Of a stretch of DNA of 64,000 bases, positions 42,087-51,849 are shown one piece after another (within the stretch, counting starts at the first letter, position 1; each line of letters opens with the position of its first letter). The stretch spans positions 34,175-98,174 of the forward strand of contig JACRPC010000010.1 in assembly GCA_016214125.1 (NCBI GenBank). The letters are read 5' to 3'. The stretch comes from Rhodospirillales bacterium (lineage in GTDB: Bacteria > Pseudomonadota > Alphaproteobacteria > Rhodospirillales > WMHbin7). Position numbers and translations under genes: made by a program. A model generated the notes under the pieces. It saw nothing but the letters and a program-made list of their open reading frames with translations, was not told where the DNA came from and made no database searches.

Positions 42087-44156
42087 ATGTTCGCGGGGTT
42101 GAAATCGCGGTGGCGCCAAGCGGTGCGAATTCCCGTTCGCACGCAAGTGTTGATGTTCGGCGTCCTGTTTGCCCTCATTTTCGACGGTCTCATTCTGGTC
42201 AATTTGATCCAGACCCGCGCCAACCTGTTCGAGACGGCGGTCAAGGAGACCCAAGGTCTGGCGCGTATCTACCAGGCGTACGCCGAGCATTCGCTCAACA
42301 ATCTCGATACGCTGCTTCGGGAGTTGAGCGGCATCGATCGCCACCAGCCGGGCGCCGATCTGACGCCGACGCTTCTGCGCAAGCGGGTGTTGGAGCCGCA
42401 CATCCTGGACATCGCCATTCTCGATCCCGCCGGACGGGTGCGCTGGTGGACCGGCCAAGGCGGGGCGCCCGATGTCTCCGATCGGCCCTACTACACCTGG
42501 CATCGCCAACCGACGCACACCCAGCCGTTCCTCGACAGCCCCAAGCTGTCGCGCGTCCATGCCGGAAAATGGTTCGTGAGTCTGAGCCGCCATCTGACCA
42601 GCGAGGAGGGCGGATTCGACGGCGTCGCCGTCGTGATGGTGGATCTCGATTATTTCGCGGCCGGCTTCCGCACCATTCTCGACACCCCGCACGCCACGGT
42701 CCTGGTCGCCCATGCCGATGGCACGGTGGCGCTCCGCCTGCCCGATGCCGTCGACCAACGTGGCCGCACGCTCGATTTCGGGCGCCCGATCGGCCCCGAT
42801 ACTCCCACCGCCTGGACGCATCAGCGAATCTCGCCCTTCGACCGGCTCGAACGGATCGCCAGCTTCCGCAAGGTCGGCGACTACCCGCTCTATGTCGCGG
42901 TCACCTATCAAACGGCGCCGGTGCTGCACGAGTGGGGCCGCATATCGGTGGTCGGCATCGTGCTCGGCCTGGCCGTGACCTTGTTCGCCGTTCTGGGCTC
43001 GGTCCGGCTGGCCGACACGCTCGACAAGCGCGAGCGCACCATCCGCCTGTTGGGGCAAAGCCGCGGCCGGGTGTCGCGGCAATTGGCCTTCCAACAGGCG
43101 CTTCTCGATGCGGTGCCGATCCCCATCTCGGTGCGCGACGCCCAAGGCCTGTTCATCCGCTGCAACCAAGCCTTTTTCGATTGGATCGACGCCAAGCCCG
43201 ACGTGGTCATCGGCCAATCGGTGGCGGCGATCTTCGATCCCAAAGTGGCCCAGGCCTTCAACACCGGCTTCGACGATCTGATCGCCTCGGGCGGCAACCG
43301 GCATTTCGAAATGAATTGGCCCGACGCCCAGGGCCGGGCGCGCCATGTGGAAATCTTCCGCACCGTTCATCTTGACCCCGATGGCAAACCGGACGCGGTG
43401 ATCAGCGCCACCGTCGATCTTACCCAGCGCCTGCGCTGGGAAGCCGAACTCAAGCGTTCGAACGCCGATCTCGAGCAATTCTCCTACGCCATCTCGCACG
43501 ATCTGCAGGAACCCTTGCGGATGATCGCCAGCTACATCCAGCTCCTCGATCGGCGCTATGGCGAGCGCTTCGATGAAGACGGCCGGTCCTTCGTCGCCTT
43601 CGCCGTCGATGGCGCCAAGCGTCTGCAAGGCATGATCAACGGCCTGCTCGACTATTCGCGCGTCACCCGCAAGGGCCATGAATTCGCCCTCGTCGATCTG
43701 GACCAGGCGGCGCGGATGGCGCTCGACAATCTGCAGACCGCGATCGACGAAAGCGGCGCCGTCGTCGAGATCGGCGCCTTGCCCACCGTTCTGGCCGATG
43801 GCGACCAGATGCTGCGCCTGTTCCAGAACCTGATCGGCAACGCCCTCAAATACCGCGACGCCGACCGGCCGCCGCGCATCGCCGTTCGGGCGGTGCGCGA
43901 AACCGACGCCTGGGTGATTGCGGTCGCCGACAATGGCATCGGCATCGCCCCCAAGCAGATCGGCCGGCTGTTCCAGGTCTTCCAGCGCCTGCATCCCCGC
44001 AACCGCCATGCCGGCGGCTACGGCATCGGGCTGGCGCTGTGCCGGCGCATCGTCGAGCGCCATGGCGGCGCCATCTGGGTCGAATCGGAGGGCGAGGGCA
44101 AGGGCTCGACGTTCCGCTTCCGCCTGCCCGACCGGCCGGGCGAGGGGGCCGAGTAA
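42087..44156 (+). CDS. Membrane sensor histidine kinase with dCache sensor and one PAS domain
   Basis: The 689-residue protein has a first membrane helix (about 21-42), a periplasmic double-Cache region (about 45-275, ending VGDYPLYVAVTY, typical of dCache_1), a second helix (about 283-305), one PAS domain (about 335-450), HisKA of the ISHDLQEPLRM type and HATPase with NLIGNALKYR, DNGIGI and YGIGLALCRRI. No HAMP is evident. The kinase half is paralogous to the one encoded at 34.5-37 kb. A LuxR regulator lies 270 bp downstream on the same strand but lacks a phospho-acceptor. An AT-rich leader with ATAATTAT and ATAACGTTC precedes the gene. Confidence 0.88.
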   Translation: MFAGLKSRWRQAVRIPVRTQVLMFGVLFALIFDGLILVNLIQTRANLFETAVKETQGLARIYQAYAEHSLNNLDTLLRELSGIDRHQPGADLTPTLLRKRVLEPHILDIAILDPAGRVRWWTGQGGAPDVSDRPYYTWHRQPTHTQPFLDSPKLSRVHAGKWFVSLSRHLTSEEGGFDGVAVVMVDLDYFAAGFRTILDTPHATVLVAHADGTVALRLPDAVDQRGRTLDFGRPIGPDTPTAWTHQRISPFDRLERIASFRKVGDYPLYVAVTYQTAPVLHEWGRISVVGIVLGLAVTLFAVLGSVRLADTLDKRERTIRLLGQSRGRVSRQLAFQQALLDAVPIPISVRDAQGLFIRCNQAFFDWIDAKPDVVIGQSVAAIFDPKVAQAFNTGFDDLIASGGNRHFEMNWPDAQGRARHVEIFRTVHLDPDGKPDAVISATVDLTQRLRWEAELKRSNADLEQFSYAISHDLQEPLRMIASYIQLLDRRYGERFDEDGRSFVAFAVDGAKRLQGMINGLLDYSRVTRKGHEFALVDLDQAARMALDNLQTAIDESGAVVEIGALPTVLADGDQMLRLFQNLIGNALKYRDADRPPRIAVRAVRETDAWVIAVADNGIGIAPKQIGRLFQVFQRLHPRNRHAGGYGIGLALCRRIVERHGGAIWVESEGEGKGSTFRFRLPDRPGEGAE

Positions 44157-44166
44157 CGGGAGCCGA

Positions 44167-44240
44167 TGGAGCGGGTGAAGGGAATCGAACCCTCGTCGTA
44201 AGCTTGGGAAGCTTCTGCTCTACCATTGAGCTACACCCGC
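44167..44240 (-). tRNA. tRNA-Gly (anticodon CCC)
   Basis: Read on the minus strand, the 74-nt gene folds with acceptor arms GCGGGTG/CACCCGC, D arm GCTC-GAGC, anticodon loop TTCCCAA and T arm AGGG-TTCGATT-CCCT, with the 3' CCA encoded. The anticodon CCC reads GGG glycine codons. The anticodon stem has one probable mismatch at its outer pair (G27-A43). It stands alone between two genes on the other strand. Confidence 0.95.
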
Positions 44241-44251
44241 GCTCCGCCTCC

Positions 44252-44280
44252 TTCATACGGATTTCCAGCCCATCCGGCAA
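44252..44280 (-). promoter_or_regulatory. Sigma-70-like promoter of tRNA-Gly
   Basis: On the minus strand TTGCCG (44280-44275) and TATGAA (44257-44252) are 17 bp apart, and the -10 element lies 11 bp before the mature tRNA 5' end. Spacing and position suit a tRNA promoter. Confidence 0.55.
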
Positions 44281-44340
44281 GGCGGAAAGGTGGGGGATTT
44301 CCTACCATGTTGGGACTTTTCCAATCCTCTCGGGTAGGGC

Positions 44341-44368
44341 TTGCGCTACACCTGAATTCCGGTATTGT
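44341..44368 (+). promoter_or_regulatory. Sigma-70-like promoter for the LuxR-type regulator gene
   Basis: TTGCGC and TATTGT are separated by 16 bp, about 60 bp before the GTG start of the regulator gene. Match judged by eye only. Confidence 0.4.
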
Positions 44369-44428
44369 CTGACCCAACTGTGAAATCCGGGGGGCCTTGG
44401 GCCCGCCGCCCTTGGGAGCCTGGCGCCC

Positions 44429-45040
44429 GTGCCGATCGAGATTGCCATCGCCGAGAAGAATCCGCTGCTGCAAAGCAGCCTTGCCCGCCTGTTCGAGGGC
44501 GACACCCGCTTCAAGCTGGCTGCGGTCTGCGCCGACGGCCGCGAGTTCGTAGCCTATTGCGAGCAGCACCCGATCGCCATCGGCATCCTGGGCTGGGAAA
44601 TGCCCAATCTGGACGGCAAGGGCGTGCTTCAGGCCTTGAAGGGCAAGCCCGGTGCACCCCGCCTGATCGTCTATACCGGCTCGCCCAACCCCGATGTGCC
44701 GCGCCAGGCCATGGCCTTGGGCGCCGCCGGCTTCTGCTCGAAGAAGGATCAGCCCGAAGTGCTGCTCGACACCATCGTGGCGGTGGCGGCCGGCCGCATG
44801 GTTTTTCCCTTCATCGACGTCGCCACCCTGGTGGCCGACCCCTTCGCCGGCCTGACGCCGCGCGAGCGCGAATTGCTGGGGGCCCTGGCCGGCGGCGCCA
44901 CCAACGCCCAGATCGCCAAGGAACTCAGCATCTCGCTCAACACGGTCAAGTTCCACCTGAAGAACCTGTTCGACAAGCTGGGCGTTTCCAACCGCGCCCA
45001 GGCGGTGGCCCGCTATTTGAAAGAAAGCGAGCGCGGCTGA
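44429..45040 (+). CDS. LuxR/NarL-type regulator with degenerate receiver domain
   Basis: The 203-residue protein has a NarL-like architecture: receiver fold (about 1-120) and LuxR HTH (about 140-200, LTPRERELLGALAGGATNAQ and SLNTVKFHLKNLFDKLGV). In the receiver the phospho-accepting Asp of the LLD-x-x-MP motif is Gly (ILGWEMPNLDG), and the acidic pair near the N-terminus is Glu-Lys (IAEKNP). The Thr (IVYTGS) and Lys (FCSKKD) switch residues remain. Classical phosphorylation is therefore unlikely and it may respond to protein or ligand binding. GTG start. It follows an orphan kinase gene beyond an opposing tRNA gene and precedes transketolase. Confidence 0.87.
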   Translation: MPIEIAIAEKNPLLQSSLARLFEGDTRFKLAAVCADGREFVAYCEQHPIAIGILGWEMPNLDGKGVLQALKGKPGAPRLIVYTGSPNPDVPRQAMALGAAGFCSKKDQPEVLLDTIVAVAAGRMVFPFIDVATLVADPFAGLTPRERELLGALAGGATNAQIAKELSISLNTVKFHLKNLFDKLGVSNRAQAVARYLKESERG

Positions 45041-45091
45041 CCCCCCGTTTGGGGGAAGGGAGCCCACCCCAAGATTCCCCCCAGCCGGGTG

Positions 45092-45120
45092 TTGACCGCA
45101 GCCCCGCCACCGCCTAGACC
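45092..45120 (+). promoter_or_regulatory. Sigma-70-like promoter for tkt
   Basis: TTGACC and TAGACC are 17 bp apart and lie 30 bp before the transketolase ATG, leaving room for a ribosome-binding site (GGGGGAG). Confidence 0.4.
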
Positions 45121-45149
45121 ATCTTCCGACCTTTTCGGGGGAGACTCGC

Positions 45150-47141
45150 ATGACCAGCCAGCCCAGCCACGCGGAGATGGCCAACGCCGTCCGCTTCCTT
45201 GCCATCGACGCGGTCGAGAAGGCCAAATCGGGCCATCCCGGCATGCCGATGGGCATGGCCGACGTGGCGACCGTGCTGTTCACCAAATTCCTGAAGGCTG
45301 ACCCCAAGACGCCGCGCTGGCCCGACCGGGATCGCTTCGTCCTTTCGGCGGGCCATGGCTCGATGTTGCTGTATGCCCTGCTCCATCTCACCGGCCATGC
45401 CGATCTCGATCTCGACCAGCTCAAGAACTTCCGCCAATTGGGGGCGCGCACCGCCGGCCATCCGGAATACGGCCATGTCGCCGGCGTCGAGACCACCACC
45501 GGCCCCTTGGGCCAGGGCCTGGCCAACGCGGTCGGCCTGGCTTTGGGCGAGCGCATGCTGGCGGCGCGCTTCGGCGAGGCGATCGTCGATCACCGCACCT
45601 GGGTGATGGCCGGCGACGGCTGCCTGATGGAAGGGCTGTCGCAGGAGGCGATCACCCTGGCCGGTCATCTGGCGCTTTCGAAGCTCTGCGTCCTTTGGGA
45701 CGACAACCGCATCTGCATCGACGGCGACACGGCGCTCACCACTTCGGACGACCAGATGAAGCGCTTCGCCGCCGCCGGTTGGGCAACCAAGGCGATTGAC
45801 GGCCACGACCCCAAGGCAATCGCCGGCGCTTTGCGCTGGGCGCTGCGCCAAACGAAGCCCAGCCTGATCGCTTGCAAGACGGTGATCGGCTTTGGCGCGC
45901 CCACCAAGGCCGGCACCGAGAAGACCCACGGCGCCCCCCTGGGCGCCGAAGAGGTGGCGGGCACCCGGACCAAGCTGGGCTGGCCCTATCCGCCCTTCGA
46001 AATCCCCGAGCCGATCCGCGCCGCCTGGGCCAAGGCCGGAAAAAGGGGCGCCGGCCCGCGCCGCGCCTGGGCCAAGCGGCTGGAGGCGCTCGAGCCCGCC
46101 CGACGGGCCGAATTCGAGCGCCTGATGGCCGGCCGCCTGCCCTTGGGCTGGGAGAACGTTATCCGCGACTTCAAGCGCGTCACCAGCGAGACCAAGCCGA
46201 AGATTGCCACCCGCAAGGCCGGCCAGGACGTGCTGGAGGTGCTGACCGGTGCCGTCCCCGAAATGGTGGGCGGCTCGGCCGACCTTACCCATTCCAACCT
46301 CACGCTGACCAAGGCCACCCGCCCCATCAGTGCCAAGGATTTCTCGGGGCGCTACCTTCATTACGGCGTGCGCGAATTCGGCATGGCGGCGCTGATGAAT
46401 GGCTTGGCGCTGCATGGCGGATTCATCCCCTATGGCGGCACCTTTCTGGTCTTCGCCGACTACATGCGCTCGGCCATCCGCATGGCGGCCTTGATGGGTC
46501 TGCGCGTGGTGTACGTGCTTACCCATGATTCCATCGGGCTGGGCGAGGATGGCCCCACCCATCAGCCGGTCGAGCATCTGGCCAGCCTGCGCGCCATGCC
46601 CAACCTCAAGGTTTTCCGCCCCGCCGACGCGGTGGAGACCGCCGAATGCTGGGCCCTGGCGATGGCCAATCAAGGCGGCCCCAGCCTGCTGGCGCTGTCG
46701 CGCCAGAACCTGCCGACGCTGCGCACCACCCACAGCGACGACAATTTGTCGGCCAAGGGGGCCTATGTGCTGGCCGAGGCCGAGGGCGGCCTGGCCGCCC
46801 GGCGCGTCACCTTGTTGGCCACCGGTTCGGAAGTGGAGATCGCCCTGGCCGCCCGCACCAACCTGGCCGCCCAGAACATCGACGCCGCCGTGGTTTCGAT
46901 CCCCTCCTGGGAATTGTTCGACGCCCAACCCATATCCTACCGTGAGGCGGTGCTGAAACCGGGATCGGTGCGCGTCGCCATCGAGGCGCTTTCCACCTTC
47001 GGCTGGGAGCGGTATGTCGGCGACAAGGGCGCCGTTATCGGCATGACCGGCTTCGGCGCCTCGGCCCCGGCCGACAAGCTCTACGCCCATTTCGGCATCA
47101 CCGCCGAAAAGGCAGCCGAAGCTGCCAAGGCCCGCCTTTAA
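45150..47141 (+). CDS. tkt: Transketolase
   Basis: The 663-residue thiamine-diphosphate enzyme transfers two-carbon units in the pentose phosphate and, where present, Calvin pathways. The ThDP motif is [13 protein letters not shown] with the later NN-like DDNRICIDG; the pyrimidine domain has [18 protein letters not shown] and the C-terminal domain is complete. GGGGGAG precedes the ATG. A class II aldolase gene follows after 63 bp, so the two sugar-phosphate enzymes are probably co-expressed. No RuBisCO or phosphoribulokinase gene is in the window. Confidence 0.97.
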   Translation: MTSQPSHAEMANAVRFLAIDAVEKAKSGHPGMPMGMADVATVLFTKFLKADPKTPRWPDRDRFVLSAGHGSMLLYALLHLTGHADLDLDQLKNFRQLGARTAGHPEYGHVAGVETTTGPLGQGLANAVGLALGERMLAARFGEAIVDHRTWVMAGDGCLMEGLSQEAITLAGHLALSKLCVLWDDNRICIDGDTALTTSDDQMKRFAAAGWATKAIDGHDPKAIAGALRWALRQTKPSLIACKTVIGFGAPTKAGTEKTHGAPLGAEEVAGTRTKLGWPYPPFEIPEPIRAAWAKAGKRGAGPRRAWAKRLEALEPARRAEFERLMAGRLPLGWENVIRDFKRVTSETKPKIATRKAGQDVLEVLTGAVPEMVGGSADLTHSNLTLTKATRPISAKDFSGRYLHYGVREFGMAALMNGLALHGGFIPYGGTFLVFADYMRSAIRMAALMGLRVVYVLTHDSIGLGEDGPTHQPVEHLASLRAMPNLKVFRPADAVETAECWALAMANQGGPSLLALSRQNLPTLRTTHSDDNLSAKGAYVLAEAEGGLAARRVTLLATGSEVEIALAARTNLAAQNIDAAVVSIPSWELFDAQPISYREAVLKPGSVRVAIEALSTFGWERYVGDKGAVIGMTGFGASAPADKLYAHFGITAEKAAEAAKARL

Positions 47142-47204
47142 CGAGGGCGGGGTTTGGTCTAAAGTCCGCTTTAAGAGCAACCGATCAGCCCAAGGAACCG
47201 TTTC

Positions 47205-48269
47205 ATGGCCCTGATTTCCCTTCGCCAGCTTCTCGATCACGCCGCCGAGCACGGCTATGGCGTGCCCGCCTTCAACATCAACAACATGGAGCAACTGCTG
47301 GCCATCATGGCGGCGGCGAAGAAGACCGATTCGCCCGTCATCTTGCAAGCCAGCCGCGGCGCCCGCCAATACGCCAACGACACCATCCTGAAACATCTGA
47401 TCCTGGGCGCCATCGAGCTGTACCCGGAAATTCCCATTTGCATGCACCAGGACCATGGCAGCGACGCCGCCACCTGCATGTCGGCGGTGATGGCCGGCTT
47501 CTCCTCGGTGATGATGGACGGCTCCTTGAAGGCCGACGGCAAGACGGTGGCCGATTACGAGTACAACGTCGACGTTACCAAGAGCGTCGCCGACATGGCG
47601 CACATGGTGGGCGTGTCGGTGGAAGGCGAGCTGGGCGTGCTGGGCTCGCTCGAATCGGGCATGGGCGAAAAGGAGGACGGCCACGGCGCCGAGGGCCAGA
47701 TCAGCAAGGACAAGCTGGTGACCAACCCCGATCAGGCGGTCGATTTCGTCAAGAAGACCAAGGTCGACGCGCTGGCCATCGCCATGGGCACCTCGCACGG
47801 CGCCTACAAGTTCAAGAGCAAGCCGACCGGCGAAGTGCTGGTGATGAGCGTGGTCAAGGAGATCCACAAGCGCCTGCCCAACCTGCATCTGGTGATGCAC
47901 GGCTCAAGCTCGGTGCCGCAGGATCTGCAGGACATCATCAACAAATACGGCGGCAAGATGCCGCAGACCTTCGGGGTGCCGATCGAGGAGATCGTGGGCG
48001 GCATCAAGCACGGCGTGCGCAAGGTCAACATCGACACCGATTGCCGGATGGCAATCACCGGCCAGATCCGCAAGGTGTTCGCCGAGGAACCGAAGGAATT
48101 CGACCCGCGCAAATATTTGAAGCCGGCAATGGCCGCCATGCAGAAGCTGTGCGAGACCCGCTACGAGCAGTTCGGCACCGCGGGTTGGGCCGCTAAGATC
48201 AAGCCGCTGCCGCTGGCCGAGATGGCCAAGCGCTACGCGGCGGGCGAATTGAGCCCGAAGATCGGCTGA
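47205..48269 (+). CDS. fba: Class II fructose-bisphosphate aldolase
   Basis: The 354-residue zinc enzyme cleaves fructose-1,6-bisphosphate; length and sequence are those of the class IIB/CbbA type found in proteobacteria. Zinc and catalytic motifs visible are [50 protein letters not shown] and KVNIDTDCR. It follows tkt and ends 21 bp before a strong intrinsic terminator. Confidence 0.96.
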   Translation: MALISLRQLLDHAAEHGYGVPAFNINNMEQLLAIMAAAKKTDSPVILQASRGARQYANDTILKHLILGAIELYPEIPICMHQDHGSDAATCMSAVMAGFSSVMMDGSLKADGKTVADYEYNVDVTKSVADMAHMVGVSVEGELGVLGSLESGMGEKEDGHGAEGQISKDKLVTNPDQAVDFVKKTKVDALAIAMGTSHGAYKFKSKPTGEVLVMSVVKEIHKRLPNLHLVMHGSSSVPQDLQDIINKYGGKMPQTFGVPIEEIVGGIKHGVRKVNIDTDCRMAITGQIRKVFAEEPKEFDPRKYLKPAMAAMQKLCETRYEQFGTAGWAAKIKPLPLAEMAKRYAAGELSPKIG

Positions 48270-48290
48270 TATCTCGGGCCCCAAAGTGGA

Positions 48291-48319
48291 CCGGGCGCCC
48301 CTTGGGCGCCCGGTTTTTT
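48291..48319 (+). terminator. Rho-independent terminator after fba
   Basis: CCGGGCGCCC pairs with GGGCGCCCGG across a CTT loop and is followed by six T. This is the clearest intrinsic terminator in the window and closes the tkt-fba unit, separating it from the convergent dctM gene. Confidence 0.9.
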
Positions 48320-48365
48320 GTCGCACGAATTCCTGGCAAAGATTCCGGCTTGGTGGCGCCGGCCG

Positions 48366-49649
48366 CTACATCATTCCCAGCATCTTGGGCAAGGCCAGCG
48401 ACAGCGGCGGCCAGTAGGTCACCATCACCAGGAAGACCAGCATGGTGAGCAGCCAGGGCCAGACCGCCACGGTGAGCTCGGTGATCCCCATCTTGGTGAT
48501 TCCCGAGGCGACGTAGAGATTGAGCCCCACCGGCGGATGGCACATCCCCACCTCCATGTTGACGGTAATGAGAATGCCGAAATGCACCGGATCGATGCCG
48601 AGCTTGACCGCCACCGGAAAGAGGATCGGTGCCATGATAAGCACGATCGACGACGGCTCCATGACGTTGCCGGCCAACAGCAGAAGAATGTTGACGACCA
48701 GGAGGAAGATCCAGATCGACAAGTTCTTTTCGATGATCCAGCCCGCCATCGCCTGCGGGATATTCTCGCTCGTCATCAGGAAGGAGAACAGAACCGCGTT
48801 GGTGATGATGTAGAGCAGCATGGCGCTCATATTGGCCGAATCGAGCAGCACCTTCGGCACCTGCTTGAGCGTCATGTCCTTGTAGATGAACACCGCCACC
48901 ACGAAGGCGTAGACGGCGCTCATCGCGGCGGCTTCGGTGGGGGTGAAGATGCCGGTATAGATGCCGCCGATCACCACGACGATCAGCAACAGGCCCCAGG
49001 CGCTTTCCCGAAAGGTGCGCAGCCGCTCCACCCAACTGGCCTTCGGCATGCGCGGATAGTCGTTGCGCCAGGCCTTGTACCAGGTGACGAGGCCCAGCAT
49101 AGTCGCCAACACCAGGCCGGGCACCACGCCGGCCATGAACAACTGGCCGACCGAAGTGTTGGTGGAGACCGCGTACATCACCATGACGATCGAGGGCGGG
49201 ATGAGGATGCCCAAGGCGCCCGAGGTGGTGATGACGCCGGCGCCGAAGCGGTTGGGGAAGCCTTGCGCGACCATGGCGGGCAGGATGATCGAGCCGATCG
49301 CCACCACGGTGGCCGGGCTGGAGCCCGAGACGGCGGCAAACAGCGCGCAGGCCAAGACGCCGGCCAGGCCCAAGCCGCCATAATGATGCCCGACCATGGC
49401 GGTGGCGAAGTTGATCATCCGCCGCGCCACGCCGCCATGGGTAAGGAAATTGCCGGCCAGGATGAAGAACGGGATCGCCATGATCTCGAACTTCTCGATG
49501 CCGGTGAACAGCTTAAGCGCCACCGCCTCGATCGGCACGTTGGTCATGAAGAAGAGGAAGGAAAGGACGGTGAGGCCCAGCGAAATCGAGATCGGCATGC
49601 CCGTCAGCATGAGCACGATCAAAAGGGTGAAGATGATCCAGGCGTTCAT
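48366..49649 (-). CDS. dctM: TRAP transporter large permease DctM
   Basis: The 427-residue inner-membrane protein has about twelve hydrophobic helices and the DctM pattern, with FFILAGNFLTHGGVARRM, AAVSGSSPATVVAIGSI and a MEVGMCHPPVGLNLYVASG segment. It uses the sodium or proton gradient to import a carboxylate-type substrate handed over by DctP. It overlaps dctQ by ATGA, so the two membrane subunits are made together. Confidence 0.95.
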   Translation of the reverse strand: MNAWIIFTLLIVLMLTGMPISISLGLTVLSFLFFMTNVPIEAVALKLFTGIEKFEIMAIPFFILAGNFLTHGGVARRMINFATAMVGHHYGGLGLAGVLACALFAAVSGSSPATVVAIGSIILPAMVAQGFPNRFGAGVITTSGALGILIPPSIVMVMYAVSTNTSVGQLFMAGVVPGLVLATMLGLVTWYKAWRNDYPRMPKASWVERLRTFRESAWGLLLIVVVIGGIYTGIFTPTEAAAMSAVYAFVVAVFIYKDMTLKQVPKVLLDSANMSAMLLYIITNAVLFSFLMTSENIPQAMAGWIIEKNLSIWIFLLVVNILLLLAGNVMEPSSIVLIMAPILFPVAVKLGIDPVHFGILITVNMEVGMCHPPVGLNLYVASGITKMGITELTVAVWPWLLTMLVFLVMVTYWPPLSLALPKMLGMM

Positions 49650-50287
49650 GGCTTGGCCCCCCCGTTGCCCGATCCGTTGCCGTTCTTATGTTTGAGATCG
49701 TGCGGATGGAGGTCGTCATCCATCTGGAACCAGTTGATGTCTTCCGGCTTGCTTTCGACGCCCTCGACATGGGCGTGGTCGTGGCGCGGCAGCTCGCCGG
49801 TGCGGATGAACGCCCAGGTCACCTGGAGGAAGCGGTAGCACATGAGGTAAGAGCCGCAGGGAACCGCCAGATAGACCAGCCACATCGGCAATTCGAGATC
49901 GGCCGAGGTCTGTTCGGTGTGCGCCATCTCCCAAACGAAGGTGGCGCCCAGCGTGCCGACGATGCCGGTGAAGGTTGCGCCGGCCAGCAGGCCAAAAACG
50001 ATGAACTTGGCGCGCAGAGGCTTGTCCATGCGGTTGATCAGCACGTCGACCCCGACATGGATGCCGGTTCGCACGCCGTAAGCGGCGCCGAACTTGGCCA
50101 TCCAGACGAACATGTAGATGCAAAGCTCCTGCGCCCAACTGAAATTGAAGAGCTTGGCAAAATCGAAAAGAAGGGGAACGCCCGAGGCGTAGCGGTGCAC
50201 GACGGCAACGAAGATGATCAGCGTCGCCGCGCCCATGAGGAAGGCGATCAGCCATTCCTCAAGGTGGTTGAGGAATCGGTTTACCAT
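49646..50287 (-). CDS. dctQ: TRAP transporter small permease DctQ
   Basis: The 213-residue protein has four membrane helices (about 13-33, 48-65, 90-112 and 135-160) and the DctQ region with NFSWAQELCIYMFVWMAKFG. The C-terminal 50 residues are a charged, Gly/Asn-ending cytoplasmic tail longer than usual. It lies between dctP, with an intervening hairpin, and dctM, with ATGA overlap. Confidence 0.93.
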   Translation of the reverse strand: MVNRFLNHLEEWLIAFLMGAATLIIFVAVVHRYASGVPLLFDFAKLFNFSWAQELCIYMFVWMAKFGAAYGVRTGIHVGVDVLINRMDKPLRAKFIVFGLLAGATFTGIVGTLGATFVWEMAHTEQTSADLELPMWLVYLAVPCGSYLMCYRFLQVTWAFIRTGELPRHDHAHVEGVESKPEDINWFQMDDDLHPHDLKHKNGNGSGNGGAKP

Positions 50288-50304
50288 GCGTGGGGCCTCC
50301 CCCC

Positions 50305-50334
50305 AAAAAGCGCGCCCGCCTTGATGGCGGGCGC
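50305..50334 (-). terminator. Intercistronic hairpin between dctP and dctQ
   Basis: On the minus strand GCGCCCGCC pairs with GGCGGGCGC around a 5-nt loop and is followed by GC and five T. It lies just after the dctP stop and probably causes partial termination, so that binding protein is made in excess over permease. Confidence 0.7.
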
Positions 50335-50347
50335 TTGTTCTTGACGC

Positions 50348-51367
50348 TTACTTGTAACCCATTTCGGCGGCGACCTTCTGGACCATCTCGATCGCCTCCT
50401 TGCCGACGCGGGCCTCCATTTCCTTGTGCACCGGCAGAAGCGCCTTGCGCCAGGCGTCCATCTCGTCCTTGGTGGGCTGGTAGACTTCCGTCTTGCCCGA
50501 GGCCTTGATGGCGGCCAGGGCGTCGTCATTGTCCTTTTGGGCGACGTCGTTGGCGAACACCGTGGCTTCGGCCATCGCCTTCTCAAGCGCGGCGCGCACG
50601 TCGGCCGGCATGCCTTCCCAGAACTTCTTGTTCACGATCACCGCGTAGCCGATATAGCCGTGGTTGGTGAGCGCGGCGTATTTCTGCACCTCGTGCATCT
50701 TCTGGGTGAACATGTTCGAGGGCGGGTTTTCGGTGCCGTCGACCACGCCGGTCTGCAGGGCCTGATAGACCTCGGAGAAGGCCATGCCCTGCGGCAGGGC
50801 GTTCAAGGCCCGAATCTGGGCTTCCAGAACCTTCGAGCCCTGCTGGATGCGCAGCTTCTGACCCTTGAGATCGCCCGGCCCCTTGAGCGGCTTGTTCGAG
50901 CTGAAAATCTTCAGGCCGTTGTCCCAGTAGGCCAGGCCGATGATGCCCTTGCTTTCCAGCTTGGTGAGCAGGTTCTTGCCCACCGGCCCGCTGGTGACCT
51001 TGGTCAGGACCTCCTTGGAGGGGAAGGCGTAGGGCAGGTCGAAGACCTCGAATTCCTTGACGCCCAAGGGCCCGAACTTGGCCAGCGAGGGCGCCAGCAT
51101 CTGCACGGCGCCCAATTGCAGCGCCTCCAGCTCCTCCTTGTCCTTGTAGAGCTGGCTGTTGGGATAGACCTCGATCTTCACCTTGCCGGCGGCGTATTTC
51201 TCGCCCAGCTCCTTGAACTTCTCCGCCCCCTTGCCCTTGGGGGTGTCGGGTGCGACCACATGGCTGAATTTGACGACGATCGGCTGCTGCGCCAGGGCAG
51301 CCCCGGACAACACCAAGCCTGCGGCCAGGGTGGCGGAAAAGGCAATGGAGCGCGTGACGGTCTTCAT
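50348..51367 (-). CDS. dctP: TRAP transporter solute-binding protein DctP
   Basis: The 339-residue periplasmic protein has a signal peptide ending ALAQQ and the DctP fold: VKFSHVVAPDTPKGKGAEKF, KIEVYPNSQLYKDKEELEAL, VFDLPYAFPS and GVVDGTENPPSNM. The substrate is probably a C4-dicarboxylate or related organic acid, but cannot be fixed by reading. I chose the ATG at 51367 because GGGAGA lies upstream and the signal peptide starts there; the open frame continues 25 codons further. First gene of dctPQM. Confidence 0.94.
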   Translation of the reverse strand: MKTVTRSIAFSATLAAGLVLSGAALAQQPIVVKFSHVVAPDTPKGKGAEKFKELGEKYAAGKVKIEVYPNSQLYKDKEELEALQLGAVQMLAPSLAKFGPLGVKEFEVFDLPYAFPSKEVLTKVTSGPVGKNLLTKLESKGIIGLAYWDNGLKIFSSNKPLKGPGDLKGQKLRIQQGSKVLEAQIRALNALPQGMAFSEVYQALQTGVVDGTENPPSNMFTQKMHEVQKYAALTNHGYIGYAVIVNKKFWEGMPADVRAALEKAMAEATVFANDVAQKDNDDALAAIKASGKTEVYQPTKDEMDAWRKALLPVHKEMEARVGKEAIEMVQKVAAEMGYK

Positions 51368-51480
51368 GGTGAACGATCTCCCGGTATGTGCGAGCGCCGT
51401 TGATCGGCTTGTTCTGGAAGGTTGAAGCCGATGATCGGCCATCGGTCTTCTTCCGTCAAGATTGAAGCTCTTTCAAATTC

Positions 51481-51849
51481 TTACCCGCAGGGTTGAAGAG
51501 TGATTTCGCCTTCGCCCTCGATGAGATCGGAAAGCGCCCGGCAGGCGCCGGGGCGCAGGCAGAGCCGGTGATCGGCCGCCACCCCCGAACGCGCCAGCAC
51601 CAATTTCTCCAAAGGTTGGCGGTCGGGCCGCCAGCGCCACCAGCCCTGGTCGAGTTTGGCGCCCGGTCCGGGCTCCATGCCGGCGCCCGAGCCCTGGACG
51701 CGGGCCTCGGCCAGCACCAATTGGCCGCCCACGATCCGCCAATCCTCTTCCCACAAGGTCTTCTCGACCGTGTGGGTCCAGGAAAGCGTGAAGGTGTCGA
51801 GCAGCAGCATCGCCGCCGCCGCTCCGCTCATCAGGCAAAGGCCGCTCAT
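51481..51849 (-). CDS. DUF1850 domain protein associated with TAXI-TRAP transporter
   Basis: The 122-residue protein has an N-terminal hydrophobic segment (about 3-20) and a DUF1850 body with FTLSWTHTVEKTLWEEDWRI and a C-terminal LCLRPGACRALSDLI. DUF1850 genes habitually follow fused TRAP permeases; their role is unknown. The ATG overlaps the permease stop as ATGA. The wider open frame upstream is a shadow of the permease gene. Confidence 0.85.
   Translation of the reverse strand: MSGLCLMSGAAAAMLLLDTFTLSWTHTVEKTLWEEDWRIVGGQLVLAEARVQGSGAGMEPGPGAKLDQGWWRWRPDRQPLEKLVLARSGVAADHRLCLRPGACRALSDLIEGEGEITLQPCG

Noticed and set aside
44167..44240. tRNA-Gly considered as an integration (att) site
   Set aside because: No integrase gene, no direct repeat of the tRNA 3' end and no composition shift nearby; XerD at 9.6 kb is the housekeeping type.
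45114..47900. 928-codon open frame opposite tkt and fba
   Set aside because: Spans two well-defined enzyme genes and an intergenic gap in antisense; repeated H/G/D/Q composition, no recognisable domain.
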